Positions 53,141 to 64,000 of a DNA stretch of 64,000 nucleotides are shown piece after piece. Source of the DNA: Halisarca cf. caerulea (taxonomy: Eukaryota > Porifera > Demospongiae > Chondrillida > Halisarcidae). Where the stretch lies: NCBI GenBank assembly GCA_963170055.1, contig CAUJGJ010000040.1, positions 3,767,701 through 3,831,700 on the forward strand, written 5' to 3'. The notes beneath the pieces were generated by a model, which had not been told where the DNA came from, searched no databases, and saw only the letters and a program-made list of their open reading frames with translations. Both the position numbers and the translations under genes were made by a program. Position 1 is the stretch's first letter, and each line of letters opens with the position of its first letter.

Positions 53141-54798
53141 CTTTACCGGCTTGTTCTTGTCCGGAGGTTCAATTGAGTGGTCCCTGCTGGTTTCTTGACA
53201 GCAAAGACATGTCAATACACCATTCCAGCTGTGGTTTACCCTGTGGTGTTGTAGCCAATTGATGCCTCCGAAAATGTGGCATATTTCTGTTATTTTTATA
53301 CTATTGACTACTACTATTGACTCAATTCTACCAAGGGGACTAGTTTTGGTATAAACCACCACATTAGTCGACTGTAGTTTGTTCATCATTCACACTCAAT
53401 TGTGTTTTAAAGTATCTTTAGAATAATTAAAATTAAAATAGGCTGTTTGTTGTATGTTTAACACAATGCAATGCACACTCAAATTACCTTGATTGACTGG
53501 TCACTTTGTCAATGTTTTCCTTGGGGATAATGTACATAAGGTATTACCGTACACCCTGTAATTTTCATGAGGTGGAACTCTCGTAGATCTTGGATGTGGT
53601 GATTTTCTCATCTTTATATTTGCAGACAGCCATTTTGCCATTGCGCAAGAGCCTGGTCTAATAATTAAACTGGTTCTACTTTTGCAGATGGCTTCCAATC
53701 CACATAAACCCAAATATAAAAGCACATGGAATTAACATTATATTTCATTACACGGGTACTTTATTTTGTTGATTGGATGAGTACAAACATGTGTTAATTG
53801 TATGTATATAAGTGTATGCATGTGTGTTTGCATTCATTTCAATACATACTGTATTTTACTGAATAATGGCCCGGGCATTTCTTTCTTCTTTTGGCCCGGC
53901 TATTAATGAAGCATGCAGGGTTGTTGTTTGAACCCAAGAACATTCAGAAGTCAAATCCACCTGTATTCTGCATAAAATCTCAATACCCCACTTACAGGGC
54001 AGCCAACTAGACATATAACTGAATTTGAAAGCATGATAAGAGGCCATCTGAACACTTTGATGGGCAAAACATAAAGTTTTGTTCTGTGGCATTATTGAGA
54101 ACGACGTTGGTAGAATTAGCACCATCTACAGAGCAGTTTGCCTTCTTCTGATATCTTCAACTTTTTATTGATAACAAAGGGTAAGCAAGTGGGAATCATT
54201 GTAGTTCATTTACGATCAGCAACAATTGATTATGTGGTGTTTCACGATTGATTGATGCAGCCATTTTGTTTATAGTATACTGAGACCTGGCTATATATTT
54301 TTGAGACACGGCTATTGTTAAACTAGGGCTGCTTTCACCTTATAAGCTATCAAAATTAATGAACCTGACCTTCATTCAACCCTTTTTTAGTCTGGTGTAG
54401 CTGGCCCAACCTCGCTAGGCCATTCTCACCCTATGACACCACTCCCTGAAAATGGCTGAGTGAGATCAGGTCAGCTACGCTAGACTAAGCCTTTATACGG
54501 TAAAGTACGGTGGTGCATGGTACAGTAGTGTGGGTACATTTAGTTTGCATGTACGAACGGTATGCACGACATTGTGTTTGTGGTTCTGAGTGCTGTAATA
54601 ATGACATTGTTTACTACATCCAGTTCATGACGTATGTGCATGCATGTAGCATTGTACAGTTGCTTACTTTAGCCCTTATTCATATTCGATGACCATTTGT
54701 TATATTGTTATATACCACTTTACTATGTTTAAAGACTTACTCTAACTCTAGTTATAAGTAACCTTTTAAGCGTAATACTTGTCTTTTCACACCTGTAG
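53121..54798 (+). other. Intron of G7
   Basis: About 1.7 kb, closely parallel to the G5 intron (31396-33195), including the MITE at 54387-54488 and the shared block at 54582-54680, which is frameshifted here. No supported exon. Confidence 0.55.
54387..54488. mobile_element. Hairpin MITE, TTAGTCTGG family
   Basis: TTAGTCTGGTGTAGCTGGCC to GGTCAGCTACGCTAGACTAA; same site as 17644 and 32771 in the subtype A introns. Confidence 0.75.
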
Positions 54799-56114
54799 AT
54801 CTGACAAGAGCTCAGATGTCCCTATTACAGGAGAAGGTGTCCAGGTTGGAGGTAGCTGTGCAGGAGAAGAAAGGAGTGCCAACGTTAACTACTCAACCAG
54901 GTGGGGCCTCTCGAGGAGACAGTGAAGAAATACACTCACTACAACAACAGCTAGCTACTCAGGAACAACAGCTAGCTACTCAGGAACAACAGCTAGCTAC
55001 TCAGAGGGAACAATTGACTACTCAGGGACAACAGCTTGAACACCACCTAACTGACCAGCAACACAAGAACAGAGAGCTAACATCCCGTGTGGAACATCTT
55101 ACCAGAGAACAGGCATCACTGCAGCACCAAAACGAACAGCTGACCACCCAACTTCAGCAACAAGCTAAAGAGCTGCAAGAGCTGACCACCCAAGATCAAC
55201 AGCTGACCACCCAAGTTCAGCAACAAGCTAAAGAGATGTCAACATTGCAATCCCAGAACCGTGAGCAAAACCAACAGCTGACACAACTGACCACACAAGT
55301 TCAACAACAGCGAGGAGAATTCCAAGCTCTCCTTCAACAAGTCCAGTCTCTCCAGCCCTCCTGGAGTATTGCTCACCACCACCTACAAATAACCACTCAA
55401 GTTCTCGGTAGAGGAGCCTGGGGTGAAGTCAAAGTGGGCATCTACCAAGGTACCAGAGTAGCTGTCAAGAAGATGCATGATGTCATCATTTCTGATCACA
55501 ACCGTGAACTGTTTGAGAGGGAAATGATCATCGCTTCACGTGTCCGCCATCCACATCTGGTACTGTTCATTGGAGCAGTTACCACTGGAAACCTCACCAT
55601 TGTTAGTGAATTGATGGAAACCAGTCTTCGCAAGCTGCTGGAAGAAAAGAAATTGAAAATAGCCAACCTCCGTCCCATCAGCAAAGATGTCGCCTGTGCT
55701 CTAGCCTACCTCCATTCTCTTCCAGATCCAATTGTACATCGAGATGTCAGCAGTGCCAATGTTCTTCTCTATGCTAAGCAAGATGGCTGGTGTGCTAAAG
55801 TGAGTGATTTTGGTTCAGCCAACTTCCTGGCTAAGCTCGGCACTGTAGCTCCTGGAGCTGTTATCTACTCAGCTCCTGAAGCACTTCACCCAAGGCAGCA
55901 GGGTCCAAAGATGGACGTGTACAGTTTTGGAATCCTTCTCTTTGAGATGTGTGTTGGTAAGCTCATTGGCCAACACAATCTCCAAACCACACAAGTAGCC
56001 GTTGCTAACTGGACTGACTGGGAGAAGAAATTCCTTGGTGAATTCGCTTTGAGATGCACTGAGACCAATCCTGATAAGAGACCCAACATGGCCGACTTTG
56101 TGAAGCAGATCTAA
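54799..56114 (+). CDS. G7 coiled coil and TKL-like protein kinase exon (intact, subtype A)
   Basis: Starts after CACACCTGTAG in phase 1 (D-L-T-R-A-Q-M-S-L-L), open for 437 codons to TAA at 56112-56114. Coiled coil of about 185 residues with four LATQEQQ-type heptads from a 21-bp repeat (54950-55040), then a second Gln-rich segment with QELTTQDQQLTTQ. Kinase domain: GRGAWGEVKVG, VAVKKMH, EREMIIASRVRHPH (helix C), HRDVSSAN, DFGSANF, APE, DVYSFGILLFE, RPNM. All catalytic residues present; Ser replaces the Lys after HRD-Val as in the whole family. This and G3 are the two copies without any visible defect in NHR exons, splice sites and kinase. Cytosolic protein expected, since no signal peptide or membrane segment is seen. 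Confidence 0.88.
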
Positions 56115-56178
56115 ACTTAACCTTGTTCCATATACAGTGTGTAGACTGTACGTAGATGTGTATACGTATGTGAAGATC

Positions 56179-56184
56179 AATAAA
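56179..56184 (+). terminator. Candidate poly(A) signal of G7
   Basis: AATAAA about 65 bp after the stop, same context as in G5 (34559). Confidence 0.5.
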
Positions 56185-56501
56185 CCACCATAATGTATTA
56201 TTGTGTTTGCTGTGTAATTATAATAATTTTGTTCTTTTTTCAAACTTATAATTAATGTAACAACCTGAGTATGCATGTGTGGCTTTGATCGATTCTGCCA
56301 ATGTTATAATTTATTATATTATAGTACAAACACGTGCAGATGTAGAACGCAGTTAAACTTTTTTTGGTTGTTGTCAGTCAATTAACTCAGTTTTGAATTA
56401 TAACTGTGTGCATGTATTGTTCATCATGACTTTTCATATATATATACAGTATGCAGTACTATGTATATTATTAAATTATAATTAATGTTATGATTGTAGT
56501 A

Positions 56502-56688
56502 CAGTGGAACCCCTCTAATCCAGCCCCCTGAATTGGGGACACCCCTCTAGTGTGGACACATACCACTGGAGCCGAATATTCCACTATAATAAGTCACAGT
56601 ACATCTCCAACCCCTGAAATGAGGACACCTCGATAATCAGGACTGTGCTTTCAGGTCCCAAGGTGTCCGGATTAGAGGGGTTCCACTG
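56502..56688. mobile_element. pogo-like MITE with TA target duplication
   Basis: 187 bp, starts CAGTGGAACCCCTCTAATCC and ends GGATTAGAGGGGTTCCACTG, near-perfect inverted repeats of about 22 bp, flanked by TA on both sides. The empty site is in the tandem copy at about 58150-58165 (GATTGTAGTATTGTACAATC). CAGT-type ends with TA duplication are typical of pogo/Tigger relatives. No coding capacity. Confidence 0.85.
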
Positions 56689-57239
56689 TATTGTATATAC
56701 AATCAATATATTACTGTTGCAATATTGCCCTTGATATATTATGTACATATTCATTTTGTATGATCACCAATTGCAAGCTGGCCATTTCATGTGGTCTATA
56801 ATATGCATTATGAATTTAATAGGTACGCATGTGGGACATGTCCACGCTCTCTTGAGAGGCCTATAGTTATTGTGAAGAAGCTAGTGAAGTTTTTCTAAGC
56901 CCTACTTAAAAGCGAAATGTGTTGGGTGCTACATGGAGGAACACGTCTAAGACTATTTTTTCACATAAATAGCTATAGCAACACATTTACTAACTTTTCA
57001 ATGCGGGAGCATCGACAATTCCTCTCCGAAGATTGAGAAAGATCAAAAGATTGAGGATGCGTGGGAGATTACTACAATGGTAGTTTACACACCGGTCCTC
57101 ATGACATCCAACACTTAAACTAATTAAAATTTTTGGTTGTTGTCAGTCAAATAACTCTGTTTTGAATAATAGCTGTGTGCATATATTGTTCATCATGACT
57201 TTTTATATGTCATGTATATACAGTATGTAGTAGTATGTA

Positions 57240-58106
57240 CACTTCCCTCCAAAAGAAAGTGACCACTTACATAATAGGAGAAATCATAAGTTTGTTAATG
57301 TTAACTATAAAATTGGATTCAAGTTTACCCAAAAGCAATAACGATTTCTTCCGGATTTACTACTCGCGCTGTTCGCCGATATTATATCGATTATTTATCA
57401 TTTTTCTCAAGATTTATAATCTTTACAAAGGGAAAGAGGTATCACAAAAGTCCTAAGGTTTACAACTCAAGTAATTCTTTGCAAACACAAAGTCTTACAC
57501 TTGTCTGCAAATGATCTTTTCGCAGAATATAGTACGCGCCGGATATCATCTGCTTTCTTAGGACCCTACTACTACTTTGTTATTTCATCCAATTCGTGTA
57601 ACTAAACCTAAAGGATAGCAAAGGGAACTTTTTAGATGAAATCTAGGTAAAATCACACGGAAGACATTGTCAAAGACAAAGTAGAGAATGAAGCCAGATA
57701 ACACAACTACGCCAAAGTGCTAATATTCAGTTACCACTTTGTAGCTGATATATATATATATATAAAGCAAAAACAATGTGAAGGTCTAGAATGTATTCTT
57801 GCCTTTCTGCCTGGATAAAGCAACAGTTTAAATACGATAAACAAGCTGCTGCTTGCTTTTTTTAACTCTTACTCTCCACATAAAAAGTGCATACAAACAC
57901 TGCAAGACTGAAAGGAGTTTGTAGCGCCTGAACTCACAAAACGAAAGAAAGAAGACTTTAAATTTGATAACAATAAGAGTGTAATTCACGATAGGTTTGA
58001 GATATTCTTGGCTTCCTACTAGTAAACCTGTCGTTTCTGTGACTCTGCTTTATCGCTGATATTGGCTGCCATTTTCATGGTGGTCACTTTCTTTTGGAGG
58101 GCAGTG
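57240..58106. mobile_element. 867-bp Tc1/mariner-like non-autonomous element
   Basis: Starts CACTTCCCTCCAAAAGAAAG and ends CTTTCTTTTGGAGGGCAGTG; inverted repeats of about 28 bp with one mismatch, flanked by TA (57238-57239 and 58107-58108). The empty site GTACTATGTATAATATT is at 34847-34863 after G5. The ORF at 57235-57456 starts in the inverted repeat and was not recognised as transposase. Confidence 0.85.
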
Positions 58107-59280
58107 TATAATATTAAATTATAATATAATTGATGTCAATATGCATGATTGTAGTATTGTACAATCAATAATATTATATTATTGTTGCAATATTGTTCTT
58201 GATATATGTACATATTCATTTTGTATGATCATCAAGCTGGCCATTTCATGTGGTCTATAATATTGCGCAGGTGACTGCAGTCATTATGAATTTAATAGAT
58301 ACGCACATTGTGGGACATGTCCGTGCTAATTCGGAAGTGTGAAAACTAAGGTCTTTTCTATAGCTTCAATTCTCAACTTGTAGAAGCTTCAGAGTGTCAA
58401 ACGAGGGCTTAACGAGTAGGTAGACCCATGAACGTTTGATAATTTCCCTCTTGAGAGGCCTATAGTTATCGTGAAGAAGCTAGTGAAGTTTTTCTAAGCC
58501 CTACTTAAAAGCGAAATGTGTTGGGTGCTACATGGAGGAACACGTCTAAGACTATTTTTTCACATAAATAGCTATAGCAACACATTGACTAACTTTTCAA
58601 TGCGGGAGCATCGACAATTCCTCTCCAAAGATTGAGAAAGATCAAAAGATTGAGGATGCGTGGGAGATTACTACACCGGTTTACACACATAGTTTACACA
58701 CTGGTCCTCATGACATCCAACACTTTTTTCACTCACAAGTTAGCACATGCAACTGGAGATTTACCTCAGATTGCAATACTACCATCCAACTAATGCTAGT
58801 TAGGGTTATATATCTAGGCTAAGGACACTTTCTTCATGAACCGTGGTAGCTAGCTATGCACTAGTGGTTCATATGTAGGGATGACGTAAGAAAACATGGC
58901 TGCCCATATACATTAGCACCAAATGTATTACAGCTAAAAACTCATTTCTGTTACATTTTTGAACTTCAAAATTAACTTATATTCTGAAGTTTGATAGTTT
59001 AATAACAATTATTATCATAATAATAATTATAGTACCGAGTCTTGTTCATTGTACTACTATATTTACCTCATTTACTCAGAAACTCCTCTAAAAGGAACAA
59101 AATGTTCATTGGCTTCACACTTACTTTTAGGTTTGGACTGCCTTGACCTGCATGTCTACAAAGGCCACTAAAACAGTGTCCTAATAGTGGTAGACTATAC
59201 CACCTGTCAACAGACGACACTACAACTGGGGGATTCAAAGAAAACTGGCAAGACTCCCTGTCCTCAGAAGACACTATAAG

Positions 59281-59868
59281 AGTGTCCGAAGAAACGTTAA
59301 TGAGACCACCTGTCTACAGAGGACACCATAACACCTGTCTACAGAGTATACCATAGCAATGTCCCAAGAAAGACTAATAGGACCACCTGTCCACAGAGGA
59401 CACCATAACAGTGTCCCAAGAAAGACTAATAAGACCACCTGTCTACAGAGGACATCATAGCAATGTCCCAAGAAAGACTAATAGGACCACCTGTCCACAG
59501 AGGACACCATAACAGTGTCTCAAGAAAGACTAATAAGACCACCTGTCTACAAAGGACAACATAATAGTGTCCCAAGAAAGACTAATAGGACCACCAGTCC
59601 ACAGAGGACACCATAACAGTGTCTCAAGAAAGACTAATGAGACCACCTGTCTACAAAGGACAACATAATAGTGTCCCAAGAAAGACTAATAGGACCACCT
59701 GTCCACAGAGGACACCATAACAGTGTCCCAAGAAAGACTAATAAGACCACCTGTCTACAGAGGACACCATAACAGTGTCTCAAGAAAGACTAATAAGACC
59801 ACCTGTCCACAGAGGACACCATAACAGTGTCCCAAGAAAGACTAATAAGACCACCTGTCTACAGAGTG
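59281..59868. repeat. 52-bp minisatellite, copy 2
   Basis: About eleven 52-bp units (ACCACCTGTCTACAGAGGAC, CAGTGTCCCAAGAAAGACTA) against about six in copy 1 at 36087. The alternation of CTGTCTACAG and CTGTCCACAG, and of GTCCCAAG and GTCTCAAG, suggests higher-order duplication of two-unit blocks. Diverged relatives continue at 60240-60620. Confidence 0.9.
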
Positions 59869-62800
59869 TGATCATGATCCGAAAAAAGCCATACATAATA
59901 TGCATGCTCGTAGTGTGTGACTACGTGCATCACACAACTATTAAGGCGGTCATGTTTTTAGAGTGCGACACATATGTCGTTGGGTGTGACCTATACTCAA
60001 GCAAATGCAGTACTTTATCCTGTTTGCAGCTATTTTCATATGGAAACCAATATAATCTCTTCTTCACAAATGGGGCTTAAATAAGGACCGTCGGTCTATG
60101 TGGTTGGGCAGGGTAAGCTTATTCTAACAGGGGAAGACTTTAGCCAACGATTACTGTCATGACATAGTAACACAGAGACTACAATAGCCTGCAGCTGGCC
60201 AATAATATATACTTCTGAATCATGATCACTAAACTGTACTGCACCTTTGTGAAAAGCCACCTGTCTACGGAGGCCACTATAACTGAGACCTGAGAAATGC
60301 TAATAAGAATACCTGTCCAAAGAAACATATAAACCACCTGTCTACAAAGGCCACTACTTGTCCTGGCCGTGAAAGTTTGCATTGTATATATGTGATCTAC
60401 TCACTCCAATATTGTGTGTACTTAGTCCTGTACAGGTAGTACCGTTTGCGGGTACTTCCATACATACAGAGACCAATAATTACTTCATCCTCACAAAAGT
60501 GCCTTTTAATAAGGACCACCTCTCTATAGAGACCACCTTAGGTTATCCCATAGGCCTTTGCAGTGATACTCCTGCCCTTTGTACAAAGACTACCTGTCTA
60601 CAAAGGACACTCAGTACAATTACACTGCACTAGAGGGTCCTTCACATACAGAAAGATTGCATTGCACTCAATTACATCGCATACATGCACATTAGGAACG
60701 CTATACATTATACAAAACACACATCATTCGGCAAATTAATTAGTACTATATACTAGCTAATATTGTTATTATGTTATTCACAATATTATTCTCACGTAGT
60801 GGTGCATATGAATGTAATGCACTATATGTTATAATATTCCTGGGGTAAAACTTTCGTGGATCTTGAAACTTAGTGCTTTTATCATTCTTAGATTTGTGAA
60901 CAGCCATGTTCTACATTGCAATGGAAATTTTCGCAAGTTTCAACTTTCACAGATATGGATTCCAATTTCTCAATTTAAAGCAGCGAATGCGAAACCATAC
61001 ATATGTGCATTATATAGCATACACAAATGTACTGCGAACTGTACAAGTACTGTACAGTGGAACCTTTTGCAGGAATTCTGCCTAATATATACATAGTAGC
61101 AAAAAAACTTAAACCTCTCAATATACTACAGACTACTTTTGTTGTCCAGACAGATTGTTAAGCTTATATGATATTACCTCTGAATAGAGGAAACCTCTGT
61201 ATACAATGGACTGTTTGTAGGGTGAGTGATTCCCGTGTGTGGGGTGGTGGCCCCCATGGTCCCCACAAGTTTTCAACTTGAATCACTTTTTCAGCTACCA
61301 AAGTATCCGCTATAATTATAGAAGTTTACCTTTTGTTCCTTTCAGTGTAACAGACATTATAGTAGATCATGTCGTGCTTCTGTACAGTGAATGTTGTGTT
61401 TGCAGTTTGCATCTACCAACAAGTGCACTAGAGAATGCAATAGCAAGTGTAACGGTTTAGCGATATCCCATCGACTTCTAAACATTCATGGTCGTGTATG
61501 TGTTGGTACAGTAACTTATTAGTGTTGTTTATTTATTAGCACTATAATTACCACAGGACTATTGTGTTAATTATGTCTAGGATCCATGCACGTGTTATGT
61601 CCACGTGTTCAGTTGCTGTACTTGTATGATCAGTGTAGGCTAGAGAGAGTTTGTATTTTGTTGCCGACAGTGTTCGGCTATTTGGTTTGGTAATTATTTG
61701 CTGAAGTTCAAGTGTTCAATCCGCGTGAATGGCATCGATCCACGGTGTTGAAGCAATTCCTTACACAAGCACCAGGACCTTTTAAAATCCTGCATATAAT
61801 ATGTTCACTCGTGATTTCTGTTGTGCCGAATTCTTTGTACTTGTTGGAAAAATTGCATAATATGGTTATAACAGCCTGTGCTCAATCGCATGTACTTACC
61901 GTAATGTGATCAAATTTTGCAGTAACAATTGTATTCACTCTGAAATGCTTGGAACAGAATCAGATTATAATTTGTTTTTGTATAATTATATAGTTTCATG
62001 GCTATAAGTGTATATTAGCGTTTATTAAGTTATGTTGTCTGCATGCATGTGTATGCATGTACATAGGTGTAGGGAACAGGAGAGTAGGGAACAGGGGGGG
62101 GGGGGGGGGGGGTGCATTAGTTTGGCATAGAAAACCCATCCCTTGTTTGGCCATTTTTGTCAGCCCCCTAACATGGCTGAGCGAGAAATGACTAAGGGTC
62201 CATGCATGAAGGTCAAACTGATATGATATCATTCATATTATGTTTAGCAAGTATTACTTATATTATTTTATTATATCATTTATTAAAATAACATGCAAAT
62301 AATATTATTATGTTAAACACATGTTTAGCATAATATTTGCATGCTCCATCTAGAATCTTCCGACCCCCTCACTTGTGTGAGTGTCCCTATGCCCCTGATG
62401 TGATCACTGGACCACCTGGAAGACCACTGTCAGTGAGCCAAATGGGCTGAATTCAAAGGAATGGGACATCTCTAAATAGACTTGTTAAAAGAACTTTGTT
62501 TGTTTGGTTGAAAATTAAATTGTATCAATACAGCATTTTATCTGATGGCATACTTTAGGGGCAAGTGGAGGACCTTCACATCTATCTGTGGATATGTGTA
62601 TAGTAATTATCATGCCACAAACAGCGGCGGCGTATAGTCAAAATTATGTCCCTTTGTGAACAGATAGAAGTGTAGGGGGGGGGGGGGGGGGGAGAGGGGG
62701 GAGCCTTTCTGCATAGCGGGGACCATACCCAATGTAGAATAGAATAGAATGCAATAGAATACAATAGAATGCAATAGAATACAATCTGTAGCCCTCCAGT

Positions 62801-62996
62801 GATGTCTAGCATAGTGATAATGATCACAGAGGGATTGTTTCAGTTGGATGAATCAAGTTATACGTACTATGCAAGTACATTGACAGTCGCATTCGCTCAT
62901 AGATGGTTTAGTACCTAATGCGCTTACAGTAGACGTCAACGGGTGTTGTGCGATATACATGGTATACTGTAGAACTATATACGTGGGAGACGAGAA
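59869..62996. repeat. Segmental duplication block, copy 2, up to the G8 promoter
   Basis: Runs parallel to 36424-39867 with the same diverged repeats, G run (62095-62112), MITE variant (62117-62195), CACTTGTGTGAGTGT (about 62369) and the TAGAATAGAATGCAATAGAA short repeat (62736-62785). No gene recognised. Confidence 0.6.
62117..62195. mobile_element. Hairpin MITE, deletion variant
   Basis: Same variant and site as 39011-39089, so it was duplicated with the block. Confidence 0.6.
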
Positions 62997-63006
62997 GGGA
63001 CCCTCC
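62997..63006 (+). promoter_or_regulatory. kappaB-like variant upstream of G8
   Basis: GGGACCCTCC, identical to the variant at 39868. Confidence 0.35.
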
Positions 63007-63070
63007 CTAGCATGTAGTCATCACTGTGACACGTGTAGTATGACATCTCAGAACTAGTTTTTGTAGTAAA

Positions 63071-63273
63071 ATGGCCTCCTGGTTCGGGTTCCTCACTAAG
63101 AAAAGCTACGGCGCTTTTCATGTTAAATGTGGGCCAGGCATTGTCTTCAGCAATGAAAGGAGAACTGCTCACGTAGAGGCTCTTTCATGTGGTTTAGTTT
63201 ATTCGTCGAAACCCATTCCAGCAGGAGGCATGTTCCAAGTGAAGGTACTGAAAATGGCAACTTCACCGGCATC
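63071..63273 (+). pseudogene. G8 NHR exon 1 with 1-nt deletion (rest outside the window)
   Basis: Nearly identical to the orphan exon 1 at 39936 (M-A-S-W-F-G-F-L, FHVKCGPGIVFSNERR, PIPAGGMFQVKV), but one G is missing near 63250 (ACTGAAAATGG versus ACTGGAAAATGG), shifting the frame for the last seven codons before the GTGAGT donor. Exon length 203 is therefore not a multiple of three. The following sequence to 64000 is another 5' flank unit (MITE 63723-63815), as after the orphan exon, so no exon 2 is in the window. The lesion may be an assembly error. Confidence 0.6.
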
Positions 63274-64000
63274 GTGAGTGATTTATTGGCAGGCAAATTG
63301 TACGCGAGTAAGTGTTACAGTAGTCAAATAATGGACACTTATAAATAAATGAGATTGACTCAATCTATATAGTAATTTGACGCACGTGCACTCGTGATTT
63401 CTGTTGTACCAAATTCTTTGTACTTATGGGAAATTTTGCATGTGGTTATAACTGCCTATGCTCAATCGCATGTACTTATGTTACCTTTGTAATGTGATCA
63501 AATTTTGCAGTTTGTATATTCTGTAAATCAGACATTCTGAAATGCTTGAAATAGGTTATAATTTGTTTTTGTATTATAATTAAAGTTTCATGGCTATAAA
63601 TGAATATTATAGTGTTTATTAAGTTATATTGTCTGCATGCATGTGTATGCAGACAACATAACATGTGTATGCATGTACATAGGTGTAGGAACCAGGGGAG
63701 TATGAGGGAGGGGGGGGGGGGATTAGTCTGGCATAGAAAACCCACCCCTTGTTTGGCCATTTTTGTCAGCCCTCGAAAATGGTTGAGTAAGGAGTGGGTC
63801 GGCTACACCACACTAGGGGTCCATGTAGGTCAAATATCATTCATAATAATTATTATTATGTTCAGCATAATATTTGCGGCACATACCCATGCTCCATCTA
63901 GAGTCTTCCGCCCCCTCACTTGTGTGAGTGTCCCTATGTCCGTGATGTGATCACTGGACCACCTGGAAGACCACTGTCAGTGAGCCAAATGGGCTGAATT
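63274..64000 (+). repeat. Start of the next 5' flank unit at the window edge
   Basis: Parallel to 41064-41800 with the AT-rich block, G run, MITE (63723-63815) and CACTTGTGTGAGTGT (63916). Predicts another NHR exon 1 about 650 bp beyond the edge. Confidence 0.6.
63723..63815. mobile_element. Hairpin MITE, TTAGTCTGG family
   Basis: TTAGTCTGGCATAGAAAACC to GGTCGGCTACACCACACTA, same subtype as 41526. Confidence 0.65.

Larger units (their letters stand above)
56360..58760. repeat. Tandem duplication of the post-kinase flank
   Basis: The stretch 56360-57120 is repeated at 57121-58760: both start with GTTGTTGTCAGTCAA, pass through the GTACAATCAATA block, the TGTGGGACATGTCC remnant and end with the CGACAATTCCTCTCC block. 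A single copy lies after G5 (34741-35560). The two copies here carry different transposons (56502 and 57240). Confidence 0.7.

Noticed and set aside
60863..61096. 77-codon frame and similar small frames at 35697, 37643, 38373, 57235 and 61239
   Set aside because: Not preserved between the two duplicated blocks in the same frame, or inside transposons; no protein features.

Overview
This is a metazoan nuclear window, most likely from a sponge (inference). It is AT-rich, uses GT-AG introns with long non-coding introns, has AATAAA signals, and is full of CA/TG microsatellites and short inverted-repeat transposons. There is no bacterial, viral or organellar gene organisation. The ORFs made of alternating His-Thr or Cys-Val are translations of microsatellites and not genes.

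All convincing host genes lie on the + strand and belong to one tandem family. Each unit has two short exons that together encode a Neuralized homology repeat (NHR) domain, then 1-3.5 kb further on one long exon encoding a glutamine-rich coiled coil followed by a protein kinase domain. NHR parts start at about 5.57, 14.56, 23.18, 30.48, 39.94 (exon 1 only), 42.34, 49.66 and 63.07 kb (exon 1 only, window ends). Kinase exons start at about 1.85, 8.94, 19.03, 25.94, 33.20, 44.54 and 54.80 kb. The two strictly alternate. Splice phases show they form one gene: NHR exon 2 carries a GTGAGG donor in phase 1, six codons before its stop, and every kinase exon begins at an acceptor that is open only when entered in phase 1. 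The family is therefore best read as NHR-coiled coil-TKL-like kinase genes of about 580-620 residues, with a possible NHR-only short form made by reading through the donor to the nearby stop.

Copies are numbered here G1-G8. G1 (1.85-3.16 kb, NHR exons outside the window) is a pseudogene. G2 (5.57-10.12) is a pseudogene. G3 (14.56-20.28) is intact. G4 (23.18-27.13) has an intact NHR but a frameshifted kinase. G5 (30.48-34.51) has a nonsense codon near the kinase end. G6 (39.94-45.75) has an orphan exon 1 upstream of a unit whose own exon 1 has lost its donor; its kinase is open but reads HQD instead of HRD. G7 (49.66-56.11) is intact and uses an exon 1 from one unit and an exon 2 from a neighbouring unit whose own exon 1 is deleted. 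G8 (63.07-) begins at the right edge with a 1-nt deletion. Kinase exons alternate between two subtypes (A: G1, G3, G5, G7; B: G2, G4, G6), so the array seems to have grown by duplicating a gene pair.

Several NHR promoters (G2, G5, G6, G7) hold a perfect kappaB-type motif GGGACTTTCC just upstream of the start, and the G6 orphan and G8 hold a GGGACCCTCC variant. This suggests stress or immune control but is unproven.

The rest of the window is introns, duplicated flanks and mobile DNA. Because the units are paralogous, many insertions can be read as filled versus empty sites: a Mutator-like element (0.8-1.6 kb), an 8-bp-TSD element (29.2-29.7), a long fold-back (40.2-41.1), a Tc1/mariner-like element (57.2-58.1), a pogo-like MITE (56.5-56.7), a compound insertion with a retrotransposon endonuclease fragment (51.0-52.5) and a recurrent 100-bp hairpin MITE. 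A 52-bp minisatellite occurs in both large flank blocks (36.1-36.4 and 59.3-59.9), which are copies of each other (34.7-41.8 versus 57.1-64.0). No rRNA, tRNA or CRISPR was seen.
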